Shown one piece after another: positions 24,004-31,072 of a stretch of DNA of 45,867 nt. The position numbers and the translations under genes are program-made. The stretch spans positions 1 through 45,867 of the forward strand of contig PHAG01000017.1 of NCBI GenBank assembly GCA_002841625.1, written 5' to 3'. The DNA is from Firmicutes bacterium HGW-Firmicutes-1 (GTDB taxonomy: Bacteria; Bacillota; Clostridia; Lachnospirales; Vallitaleaceae). Within the stretch, counting starts at the first letter, position 1; the number at the start of each line of letters is the position of its first letter. The notes beneath the pieces are model-generated. The model saw nothing but the letters and a program-made list of their open reading frames with translations, made no database searches and was not told the origin of the DNA.

Positions 24004-24432
24004 ATGAATATTGCGTTTTTTTTAACACCTAAAAGTGAACTAGTAACATTAGATGAACATATTACCATCCGTCAAGCTATGGAAATTATGGAATACCATC
24101 GTTATACCGCTGTTTCTGTGATTGATCGTAAAGGTAGATATGTGGATGCCTTGTCAGAAGGCGATATTCTCTGGCATTTGAAGCATAAAGAAGGATTGAT
24201 ATTTAAGGACACGGAAAGAGAATCAATAGACACCATAAAAAGGCATAGACCAACTGCATCAGTATCAATTAATTCTAATATAGAATCCTTAATCGAGTTA
24301 TCATCATCCCAGAGTTTTATCCCGGTAGTAGATGATCAAAATGTATTTATTGGAATCATAAAAAGAAGTGATATCATTCATTTTTGTATAGACAAACTTG
24401 GTTTAAAAGATACAGATGAAAGAATAGCATAA
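24004..24432 (+). CDS. CBS-domain pair protein
   Basis: A 142-aa soluble protein made of two CBS motifs and little else. Residues about 16-70 (ITIRQAMEIMEYHRYTAVSV, then SEGDILWHL) form the first and about 85-135 (SSQSFIPVVDDQNVFIGIIK, then RSDIIHF) the second. Stand-alone CBS pairs commonly bind adenine nucleotides or c-di-AMP, but the ligand cannot be read here. The frame is open from 23950, but the ATG at 24004 follows AAAGGAG and was chosen. A terminator follows, so it appears to be the last plus-strand gene before the XRE pair. Confidence 0.85.
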   Translation: MNIAFFLTPKSELVTLDEHITIRQAMEIMEYHRYTAVSVIDRKGRYVDALSEGDILWHLKHKEGLIFKDTERESIDTIKRHRPTASVSINSNIESLIELSSSQSFIPVVDDQNVFIGIIKRSDIIHFCIDKLGLKDTDERIA

Positions 24433-24440
24433 ATAAAGCA

Positions 24441-24500
24441 AAGGCGTAATAGTATGATATTAAGAAAATTCTTAATAATTGCTATTACGCCTTATTTTTA
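24441..24500. terminator. Terminator after the CBS gene
   Basis: AAGGCGTAATAG (24441-24452) pairs perfectly with CTATTACGCCTT (24482-24493), and the loop itself contains a short palindrome (TTAAGAAAATTCTTAA, 24460-24475). The T-rich tail makes it effective on the plus strand. Confidence 0.85.
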
Positions 24501-24525
24501 TTTGATAAGGAAAGTTCCGCATAAA

Positions 24526-24617
24526 CAATTGGAAAAGCGGCAGATATGAAATGAGAATTTTTAACTGGGCGTATAAATAACAAAGATATTTAACGCTGCG
24601 CAGCCGATTTTCTTTTT
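24526..24617. repeat. CAATTGG dispersed repeat, copy 1
   Basis: The left end CAATTGGAAAAGCGGCAGA (about 24526-24544) and the right end with GCGCAGCCGATTTTCTTT (about 24598-24615) are nearly complementary (GAAAAGCGGC against GCCGATTTTC). Both ends recur at 38932-38980 around a much shorter centre. It lies at the 3' side of the minus-strand XRE gene and after the CBS terminator. Confidence 0.6.
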
Positions 24618-24628
24618 GTAACTAAGTT

Positions 24629-25108
24629 TTAACTCAGAACTTTCTTTACTATTTTTTCATTGGCTTCATTTAATTGATTCATGGCTGTTACCATATCCAA
24701 TACAGTTGTTAATGAGTTTTTTAGAGCAATGATGGTTCCTCTGTTTAATGGTGCTTGATCAAATAAAATATTCGGGTAATCCAGGTCTAATTTGTTTACT
24801 AAAGCTTTCAGCTCCAAATCAATATTTACTATTTTTCCGTTATAGCTTGCATTGTTTTCTAATGTTGCGCCGTTAACTAGGGCAGAAGTTGTGGTATAGG
24901 GTTCTTTTGCATTGCCGAGCAGGTAATCTATCGTTACATCAAAATAATTTGCAAGCTTTTCAAGCTTATCATAATCGGGTTGCTTGCCTTTTGTTTCGTA
25001 GCCAGCAATCGTTGGACGTCCAACAGATAAGACTTGAGCTAATTGGGACTGTGTCAAATTATTTTGTATGCGTAGTTTCTTTATCGTATCTCCGAATTTT
25101 GTTGTCAT
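24629..25108 (-). CDS. XRE-family transcriptional regulator
   Basis: A 159-aa protein with an N-terminal Cro/CI-type helix-turn-helix (IKKLRIQNNLTQSQLAQVLS, then RPTIAGYETKGKQPDYDKL, around residues 9-50) and the FDVTIDYLLGN segment that often closes this domain. The remaining 80 residues look helical and have no recognised domain; they may bind a ligand or oligomerise. It is transcribed divergently from the small XRE gene. Repeated operator-like sites overlap both promoters, so autoregulation is likely. Its own target genes beyond that pair cannot be named. Confidence 0.88.
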   Translation of the reverse strand: MTTKFGDTIKKLRIQNNLTQSQLAQVLSVGRPTIAGYETKGKQPDYDKLEKLANYFDVTIDYLLGNAKEPYTTTSALVNGATLENNASYNGKIVNIDLELKALVNKLDLDYPNILFDQAPLNRGTIIALKNSLTTVLDMVTAMNQLNEANEKIVKKVLS

Positions 25109-25126
25109 ATGAACACCTCTAAATTG

Positions 25127-25155
25127 ATTCTAGTCAAATATGTTCCGATTGTAAA
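25127..25155 (-). promoter_or_regulatory. Promoter of the minus-strand XRE gene
   Basis: On the minus strand TTTACA (25155-25150) and TAGAAT (25132-25127) are 17 bp apart. The operator-like repeat at 25141-25156 covers the -35 box and spacer. Confidence 0.7.
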
Positions 25156-25248
25156 CTTATTGTGTCCATAATGAACAAATGTATAGATTGGCATTGACAT
25201 TGTGCCCAAAAGACACTATAATATAAACATATGTTCCCATAGGAAACA
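25141..25248. promoter_or_regulatory. Four XRE operator-like repeats
   Basis: Four related, partly palindromic sites: TGTTCCGATTGTAAAC (25141-25156), TGTGTCCATAATGAACA (25161-25177), TGTGCCCAAAAGACAC (25201-25216) and TGTTCCCATAGGAAACA (25232-25248). They follow a TGTKYCC...GRAACA pattern. One sits in each promoter and two lie beside them, the layout of a divergent autoregulatory switch. Confidence 0.65.
25194..25222 (+). promoter_or_regulatory. Consensus promoter of the small XRE gene
   Basis: TTGACA (25194-25199) and TATAAT (25217-25222) with a 17-bp spacer. The spacer consists almost exactly of one operator-like repeat (25201-25216), so a bound repressor would block polymerase. Confidence 0.88.
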
Positions 25249-25265
25249 AATTAGGAGGAGAAAAC

Positions 25266-25451
25266 ATGAGAAATAAACTTAAAGAAGCAAGGCTAGATAA
25301 ACAGTTAACCCATAATGAAATGGCAGACCAAATTGGATTAGTTAGGTCTTCTTATACGAATATTGAAGTTGGTGTTAAAAACCCATCAGAAAGGGTTGTA
25401 CTAAAGATAAGAGAAATTCTTGATAATTATGATGAAGATCTATTTGAATAA
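25266..25451 (+). CDS. Small XRE-family helix-turn-helix protein
   Basis: A 61-aa protein that is nothing but a Cro-like helix-turn-helix: KLKEARLDKQLTHNEMADQI (around residues 4-23) and VRSSYTNIEVGVKNPSERVV (around residues 26-45). RBS TTAGGAGG and a consensus promoter make it a real gene. It is divergent from the larger XRE gene, and its last 12 bases overlap the end of convergent sfsA. Its size and context suggest a Cro-like partner in a two-repressor switch; no phage genes are nearby. Confidence 0.85.
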   Translation: MRNKLKEARLDKQLTHNEMADQIGLVRSSYTNIEVGVKNPSERVVLKIREILDNYDEDLFE

Positions 25452-26123
25452 TAATCTTTCATACAGATGAATCGAATTCATTGAGACTTTAGAATTGAAT
25501 ACCAAAACATTGACCTCGGATTGCTGAGCAAGACTTAATGCTTCAGCAAATTTGGGGTCTGTTTCACAATTTGGTTTAAATTCATGAACCCCTTCCATTT
25601 GAATGAGAAAAAATAAATAATTAGTATAGCCCTCATTAGAAGCCTGCATTAACTCGAGGATGTGCTTTCTTCCACGTTCCGTAGGTGCATCAGGAAACAT
25701 GGCAATCCCATGACGTTCAAGGGTTACCCCTTTCACCTCAATAAACCCTTTATGAGTTAATGTTTCATAATATAAATCAAATCTTGAATTGCCATAGGTC
25801 ACTTCTCTTTTTAGTGTTATCATTTTTCTGAGCTCTTCGATTTTTCCATTAACAATTCCCTCATAAACAACGGCATTAGGTATTTGGGAGTCTATATTAA
25901 TCAGTACATCATTTTTATAAATGCCAATAAGCGAATAAGCGGTTTTTCTGCTTGGATTACTACTTTTCTCAAGAAATATCTTAGCCCCAGGTATAAATAA
26001 CTCTTTGCAGCGGCCAGTATTTTTCACATGAACAAGCTCCTCATGATTTTCTATAAGAACCTTAGCTATAAACCGATTCAAGCGTTCAATAAATATTCCT
26101 TCTACAATATTTTGGTAGATCAT
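25440..26123 (-). CDS. sfsA: SfsA family protein
   Basis: A 227-aa member of the SfsA family. It has the N-terminal OB-like part (FIERLNRFIAKVLI, VHVKNTGRCKELFIPG) and the nuclease-like core SRFDLYYE, FIEVKGVTLER (around residues 127-137) and FPDAPTERGRKHILEL (around residues 143-158). Family members bind nucleic acid and the D...ExK core suggests a nuclease fold; the old name refers to sugar-fermentation stimulation in E. coli and the true role is unclear. AAGGTGA precedes the ATG. Confidence 0.92.
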   Translation of the reverse strand: MIYQNIVEGIFIERLNRFIAKVLIENHEELVHVKNTGRCKELFIPGAKIFLEKSSNPSRKTAYSLIGIYKNDVLINIDSQIPNAVVYEGIVNGKIEELRKMITLKREVTYGNSRFDLYYETLTHKGFIEVKGVTLERHGIAMFPDAPTERGRKHILELMQASNEGYTNYLFFLIQMEGVHEFKPNCETDPKFAEALSLAQQSEVNVLVFNSKVSMNSIHLYERLLFK

Positions 26124-26295
26124 AATTTCACCTTCATTATTATTAGTATTATGAACTTACTAGCTAGTATAGATGAACTTGAAGATATTGGAAAAATATA
26201 ATCCACAAGCAGTTAATCAATGCAATACCTTGAATAACCTAATATATTATAACCTAACACGCAGTATACGTCAGCAAGTAAATTTTTTGGACTAG

Positions 26296-26324
26296 TTGTA
26301 GAGCACAATACGCTATGCTATAAT
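26296..26324 (+). promoter_or_regulatory. Promoter of truA
   Basis: TTGTAG (26296-26301) and TATAAT (26319-26324) are 17 bp apart, 39 bp before the truA start. The rest of the 239-base gap between sfsA and truA shows no further structure. Confidence 0.7.
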
Positions 26325-26362
26325 AAAAGCATATTATAAAAATAAGTTGAGGAAATAATACT

Positions 26363-27103
26363 ATGGATAAAAATTTTAGAATAACAATATCATACGATGG
26401 CACAAAGTATTTAGGCTGGCAAAGACAAAATACTGATAACGATAAAACAATTCAAGGTAAACTAGAAAATATTCTTTCAAAAATGGCAGAAGAAAAAATT
26501 GAAATCATTGGCTCTGGTAGAACAGATGCCGGTGTTCATGCTAGGATGCAAGTAGCAAACTTCCATTGGGAAACAAAAGAATCAGCAAAAAATGTTAAAT
26601 CATATCTTAACAAATATTTACCAGAGGATATTGTTATAACAGAGGTGAAGGAAGTATCTGATAGATTCCATAGCCGTTACAATGTCAAAAGCAAAACTTA
26701 CTTATATAGAATATTTACCAAATCTGAGCACCCAATTTTTGAACGTAAATATGTTTATCATTTAGGTGGTAATTATAATTTGGAAAAAATGAAGGAAGCA
26801 GCAGCTTTACTAATTGGTGAACATGATTTTAAAGGGTTTAGTAGTAAGAATGTAAAGAAATCCACAATAAGAAATATCTATGATATCGACATTGAACAGA
26901 CAGATAGAGAAATTTTAATCTATATAAAAGCCAATGGGTTTTTATATAATATGGTCAGAATTATAGTTGGTACACTTATTGAAATTGGATTAAATGAAAG
27001 AGAAGTGAAGAGCATTTATACTATTTTTGAACAAAAGGATCGTGCAGCTGCAGGAATAACAGTACCAGCACAAGGTTTGATTTTATATGATGTAGAGTAT
27101 TAA
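26363..27103 (+). CDS. truA: tRNA pseudouridine(38-40) synthase
   Basis: A 246-aa pseudouridine synthase. It has the start ISYDGTKYLGWQRQ (around residues 8-21), the catalytic aspartate in GSGRTDAGVHA (around residues 50-60), FHSRYNVKSKTYLYRI (around residues 101-116) and the closing FLYNMVRIIVGTLIEIG. It isomerises U38-U40 in tRNA anticodon arms. Often found near ribosomal-protein genes as a last gene; here it stands alone with its own promoter. B. subtilis has one, many Clostridia two paralogues. Confidence 0.93.
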   Translation: MDKNFRITISYDGTKYLGWQRQNTDNDKTIQGKLENILSKMAEEKIEIIGSGRTDAGVHARMQVANFHWETKESAKNVKSYLNKYLPEDIVITEVKEVSDRFHSRYNVKSKTYLYRIFTKSEHPIFERKYVYHLGGNYNLEKMKEAAALLIGEHDFKGFSSKNVKKSTIRNIYDIDIEQTDREILIYIKANGFLYNMVRIIVGTLIEIGLNEREVKSIYTIFEQKDRAAAGITVPAQGLILYDVEY

Positions 27104-27149
27104 TTCGCTTTGAGACATTACAATTGATTACAACTAAGGAGTGACCATT

Positions 27150-28187
27150 ATGGCAAAGAGAAAAAACAAGCGTAATAAGTCTACAATAATTTCAGTTATT
27201 ATTCTGATATGCGTTCTAATAATGGTTAGTGCTATAGTATCTTGTACTAGGGAATCAAATAACAATGAAACAAATAAAGCAATAGATGAAGATAGGGATA
27301 TAAATGAGGAGTCCGATGATGACAAAGAGAAGGATCTTATTGGAGAAGAGTACTCCCAAGTAGAAGAGGAAAATCCAGTAGACGAAGAAGCGCTTGCAGA
27401 CGATGAAGACGAGCAATCTGATGAAAGTGTACTTAATGAGACACCAGAGGGTTCAGATGATGAAGATACCTTTGATGCTACGGTAGATTCTTCGGGTCTT
27501 TCTAATACAGAGTATAGCTGGTCGTTTAAAAGAAATAGTACACATCAGTCCGTAACGGGGTATAGTCAAGGCATTGATTTAGATAAATATGACGCTTATT
27601 TTAAAGTTAATACAGAGGAAAAGGTTATTTATCTTACCTTTGACGAGGGTTACGAAAATGGGTATACAGGTCAAATTCTAGATACACTTCAAGAAAATGA
27701 CGTGCAGGCTGCATTTTTCGTGACCAAGCCTTACATAGAAAGTAGTCCAGATTTATGCTTAAGAATGAAACAAGAAGGTCATATTGTAGCCAATCATTCC
27801 GTAACACATAGTAGCTTTCCAGAACTATCTAATGAACAAATTAAGGAAGAGCTTGAACAAACGGCAGCAGCTTATAAGGAGCTAACTGGCTATGAAATGG
27901 ACCCTTTTTTTAGAACTCCAAGTGGTAAGTTTAGTGAAAGAGTTCTTAATGAGGTAAGAAAACAAGGATATAGCTCCATATTCTGGAGTCTTGCATATGG
28001 TGATTGGGATGTAAATAAGCAACCTGGTGCGGAGTTTGTCTATGATCATATTTTGGTAAATCATCACCCAGGAGGCATCTTCCTTTTACATGCGGTTTCA
28101 AAATCAAATACAGAAGCACTTGATCGAGTATTAAAGGCATTAAAAGATGAAGGCTATCGTTTCGGCAGCTTATATGAATTAGAATAA
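27150..28187 (+). CDS. Polysaccharide deacetylase lipoprotein, PdaA-like
   Basis: A 345-aa exported protein. It has a basic N-terminus, a membrane segment ending in a lipobox-like IVSC (around residues 30-33), an acidic low-complexity linker (around residues 40-115, rich in D and E) and a NodB domain (around residues 155-340). NodB motifs are YLTFDEGYENGYT (metal-binding Asp at motif 1), the HSVTHS zinc site and FRTPSGK. This TFDxGYENG form is typical of PdaA, which makes muramic-delta-lactam in spore cortex; cell-wall deacetylation in vegetative cells is the alternative. Start at the ATG after AAGGAG; a GTG nine bases upstream overlaps that site. Confidence 0.85.
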   Translation: MAKRKNKRNKSTIISVIILICVLIMVSAIVSCTRESNNNETNKAIDEDRDINEESDDDKEKDLIGEEYSQVEEENPVDEEALADDEDEQSDESVLNETPEGSDDEDTFDATVDSSGLSNTEYSWSFKRNSTHQSVTGYSQGIDLDKYDAYFKVNTEEKVIYLTFDEGYENGYTGQILDTLQENDVQAAFFVTKPYIESSPDLCLRMKQEGHIVANHSVTHSSFPELSNEQIKEELEQTAAAYKELTGYEMDPFFRTPSGKFSERVLNEVRKQGYSSIFWSLAYGDWDVNKQPGAEFVYDHILVNHHPGGIFLLHAVSKSNTEALDRVLKALKDEGYRFGSLYELE

Positions 28188-28223
28188 TCAAATTTGAGTA
28201 GGATGAATCCTATTTGGTTAGCC

Positions 28224-28252
28224 TTTACAAATGAACATAATTTATATATAAT
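28224..28252 (+). promoter_or_regulatory. Promoter of pgi
   Basis: TTTACA (28224-28229) and TATAAT (28247-28252) are 17 bp apart. Transcription would start near 28259, giving a leader of about 150 nt. Confidence 0.8.
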
Positions 28253-28271
28253 TTATGGAATAGAATAACAA

Positions 28272-28359
28272 CCTAATGATCTATATGGCTCAGAGTAGCT
28301 CAAAGGGTCATTCATACAAAACACATAATTTACTGCATTTAACCATGAGAATCATTAGG
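28272..28359 (+). promoter_or_regulatory. Possible structured 5' leader of pgi
   Basis: CCTAATGAT (28272-28280) is perfectly complementary to ATCATTAGG (28351-28359), closing a 70-nt interior within the predicted 5' leader. No terminator or RBS-sequestering stem is obvious, and it matches no riboswitch class I recognise. It may be a coincidence or a new leader RNA. Confidence 0.35.
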
Positions 28360-28407
28360 TATATATACATTTAACAAATAAACAAGGTAATATTAGGAGG
28401 CAAAAAA

Positions 28408-29844
28408 ATGGCAAAACGTTACGAAGATAGTACATTCAGAGAGAGTATGAAATTAAGATTAGACTTCAACAATATGATGACAGAATATATCGGACCAAAA
28501 GGAATCAGTGAAAAAGATCTTGAAGCGTTAGAAGCGAAAATTGAAGCAGCTGAAAAGGCGATGATAGAAAAAAGAGCACAAGGCAAGATGGACTGGAGAG
28601 ACCTTCCTTATAATCAAGGAGAAGTTGTAGCGGATATTAAATCATATGTTGAAAGTGTTAAAAATCAGTTTGAAAGCTTCGTTGTTCTTGGTATTGGTGG
28701 ATCAGCGCTTGGACCAATTGCTGTACAACAAGCGATTAATCACCCTTTTTATAATGAATTACCTGAAAAAAGAAATGGATATCCTAAACTTTATGTAGCA
28801 GATAATATTGATCCAGAAAAATTAGTGACATTATTTGACGTGATAGATTTAAAAACATCTCTATTTAACGTGGTTTCAAAGTCTGGAAGTACATCAGAAA
28901 CGATGTCACAATTTATGATTATAAAAGAAATGCTTGAAAAGGAATTAGGGAAAGAAGAAGCCAAAAAGCATATCGTTTGTACAACAGATGCTAAAGTAGG
29001 TAATTTAAGACCAATAGCAGAAGCAGAAGGGTACAAGAGTTTTATCATTCAAGCAGGTGTTGGTGGAAGATTTTCAGAACTAACGCCAGTAGGACTATTG
29101 CCAGCTGCAATGTGTGGCATTGATATCGAAGAAATACTTGCAGGGGCAGCTTACATGGATGAGTTATGTAAAACAGAAAACACCTTTCAGAATCCAGCTG
29201 CAATGTATGCGATTTTACAATATCTATCCATGGAAAAGGGTAAAAATATCTCTATCGTAATGTCTTATGTTGATTCACTAAAATATGTAGCTGATTGGTA
29301 TGCACAACTTTGGGCAGAATCTCTTGGTAAGAAATTTGATAATGAAGGCAATGTTGTAAGAGTAGGGCAAACACCGATTAAAGCATTAGGTGCAACAGAC
29401 CAACATTCACAAGTTCAATTATATGCTGAAGGGCCACAAGATAAAGTTGTTCTATTCTTAGGGGTAGATCGCTATAAAACAGAAATTACAATTCCTAAGA
29501 TTTATCAAGATATCCCAACTTTAGGATTTTTAGGTGGGGAAACACATAACAAATTAATCACTACAGAACAAATGGCAACTGAGTATGCACTTCTGAAAGC
29601 AGAACAAACGAATATGACCTTAACAGTTCCTGAAGTAAATGAATTTACAGTAGGACAAATACTATATTTATTTGAGGTAGCGACGGGCTTTGCAGGAGAG
29701 CTTCTTAATATTAATGCATTTGATCAACCTGGTGTAGAAGAAGGTAAGAATGCAACCTATGCTATGTTTGGTCGTCCAGGATATGAAGAGAAGAAAGCAG
29801 AGCTAGACAAAAGACCAGCTAAGAAGGATAAATTTATAATTTAA
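28408..29844 (+). CDS. pgi: Glucose-6-phosphate isomerase
   Basis: A 478-aa sugar isomerase of the shorter bacterial type. It shows VVLGIGGSALGPIAVQ (around residues 92-107), SKSGSTSETM (around residues 153-162), GRFSELTPVGLLPAA (around residues 216-230), the catalytic-loop WYAQLWAESLGKK (around residues 297-309) and GATDQHSQVQLYAEGP (around residues 328-343) with the active-site histidine. It interconverts glucose-6-P and fructose-6-P. GGAGG precedes the ATG. It is alone on its transcript and is followed by a hairpin. Confidence 0.96.
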   Translation: MAKRYEDSTFRESMKLRLDFNNMMTEYIGPKGISEKDLEALEAKIEAAEKAMIEKRAQGKMDWRDLPYNQGEVVADIKSYVESVKNQFESFVVLGIGGSALGPIAVQQAINHPFYNELPEKRNGYPKLYVADNIDPEKLVTLFDVIDLKTSLFNVVSKSGSTSETMSQFMIIKEMLEKELGKEEAKKHIVCTTDAKVGNLRPIAEAEGYKSFIIQAGVGGRFSELTPVGLLPAAMCGIDIEEILAGAAYMDELCKTENTFQNPAAMYAILQYLSMEKGKNISIVMSYVDSLKYVADWYAQLWAESLGKKFDNEGNVVRVGQTPIKALGATDQHSQVQLYAEGPQDKVVLFLGVDRYKTEITIPKIYQDIPTLGFLGGETHNKLITTEQMATEYALLKAEQTNMTLTVPEVNEFTVGQILYLFEVATGFAGELLNINAFDQPGVEEGKNATYAMFGRPGYEEKKAELDKRPAKKDKFII

Positions 29845-29878
29845 TAATAAAATGAATTAAAGAATACTATATAATTAG

Positions 29879-29906
29879 AGCCGTATCAAGGGAACTTGAT
29901 ACGGCT
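29879..29906. terminator. Hairpin after pgi
   Basis: AGCCGTATCAAG (29879-29890) pairs perfectly with CTTGATACGGCT (29895-29906) around GGAA. The T-run is weak, but its place between convergent pgi and the small minus-strand gene fits a terminator. Confidence 0.7.
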
Positions 29907-29930
29907 TAAATATTACACAATGACAAAATT

Positions 29931-30203
29931 TTATTTATCCGCTTCAATGATTTCAATTTCTAAATAATCAAAATCAATTTGCTCAATAAAATGATCTTTT
30001 CTAAATGAGGTTCTTCTAAATTGCTTAAAATCCTTATGATTGTCTTTTAACCACAATGGTTTTTGTAAATCAAATTGCATACATATTTCATATAAAGCAT
30101 GATCTACCTTTTTATCTGTTGATAAGGCAGACTCATCGTTGCAAATAACAGTATCTTTAAGAATTCGATTATTCTTATATAGCTTGCCCCATAGTCTAAA
30201 CAT
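29931..30203 (-). CDS. Small conserved-looking protein of unknown function
   Basis: A 90-aa protein that I cannot assign to a characterised family. It starts MFRLWGKLYKNNRILKD and ends in an acidic strand (FDYLEIEIIEADK). It is charged, has no membrane segment and looks like a small alpha/beta domain. The frame is open 21 codons further upstream, but the ATG at 30203 has AAAGGAACAG before it and was chosen. It has its own promoter (30238-30266) and is divergent from the response regulator. Clean promoter, RBS and terminator support a real gene. Confidence 0.75.
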   Translation of the reverse strand: MFRLWGKLYKNNRILKDTVICNDESALSTDKKVDHALYEICMQFDLQKPLWLKDNHKDFKQFRRTSFRKDHFIEQIDFDYLEIEIIEADK

Positions 30204-30237
30204 ATCACTGTTCCTTTCAATTACATAAGTAAGATTT

Positions 30238-30266
30238 ATTATAGCACAATAAGTAAGCCTAAGCAA
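30238..30266 (-). promoter_or_regulatory. Promoter of the small minus-strand gene
   Basis: On the minus strand TTGCTT (30266-30261) and TATAAT (30243-30238) have a 17-bp spacer. Confidence 0.7.
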
Positions 30267-30291
30267 AACAATAAAAGTATTCGCAAAAGTA

Positions 30292-30300
30292 TGATATAAT
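30292..30300 (+). promoter_or_regulatory. Extended -10 promoter of the two-component operon
   Basis: TGATATAAT (30292-30300) has the TG-N extension before a perfect TATAAT, while no good -35 box is seen at the right distance. Confidence 0.55.
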
Positions 30301-30394
30301 ATACGGTAATCACAGCTGCTAATTCAATTTAGCCACAGGAATGCCATATTTTTTTGATATGATAATACAAATGAGTATAGGAGGATGGACATTT

Positions 30395-31072
30395 ATGTAT
30401 TCGATTAACATTCTCATTGCAGAAGATGAAGAAAGACTAAGAAAACTAATCGTTAAATATTTAAAAAATGAAAACTATTCGATCTTTGAAGCCTCAAATG
30501 GTAAGGAAGCTATACAAATATTTGAGGAAGAGGCTATTGATTTAGTTATTCTTGACGTTATGATGCCCCTTATTGATGGGTGGCATGCATGTAAAACAAT
30601 AAGAAAAACAAGCAATGTTCCAATTATAATGCTCACTGCTAGGTCAGAAGAAGAAGACAAAATTATGGGGTTTGAATTAGGCGTTGATGATTATGTAACA
30701 AAACCGTTTAGCACAAGAGAATTATTGGCAAGGGTAAGGGCACTCCTTAAAAGAAGTGGAAAAACAGAAGCAAAGGAAGAAGTAATCCTTGGAAGCTTGG
30801 TTATTCATACACCTTCAAGAACTGTTCAAGTTGAAGCAGAAGAAGTTTTATTAAGTCCTAAAGAATATGATTTACTCGTATACTTTACTGATAATCCCAA
30901 TAGAGCTCTATCGAGAGAACAAATACTGAATCGTGTTTGGGGATATGATTTTTTTGGAGACGGTAGAACAGTAGATACAGTGATTAAAAGACTTAGAAAG
31001 AAGCTAGGAGACGAGGGAGAGCGTATTCAAACTGTAAGAAGTATAGGATATCGATTTGAGGTGGAAGGATGA
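30395..31072 (+). CDS. OmpR-family response regulator
   Basis: A 225-aa two-component regulator. The receiver (around residues 1-120) has the acidic pocket in LIAEDEE, the phospho-acceptor Asp in VILDVMMPLIDGW (about D54), the LTARSEEEDK switch and the DDYVTKPFSTREL lysine. A winged-helix DNA-binding domain (around residues 135-223) has LLVYFTDNPNRALSREQIL and YRFEVEG. The ATG at 30395 starts directly before the receiver and follows a GGAGG; an open extension upstream lacks support. The gene overlaps the kinase by 4 bp (ATGA), so the two are a pair. Its stimulus and targets are unknown. Confidence 0.92.
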   Translation: MYSINILIAEDEERLRKLIVKYLKNENYSIFEASNGKEAIQIFEEEAIDLVILDVMMPLIDGWHACKTIRKTSNVPIIMLTARSEEEDKIMGFELGVDDYVTKPFSTRELLARVRALLKRSGKTEAKEEVILGSLVIHTPSRTVQVEAEEVLLSPKEYDLLVYFTDNPNRALSREQILNRVWGYDFFGDGRTVDTVIKRLRKKLGDEGERIQTVRSIGYRFEVEG

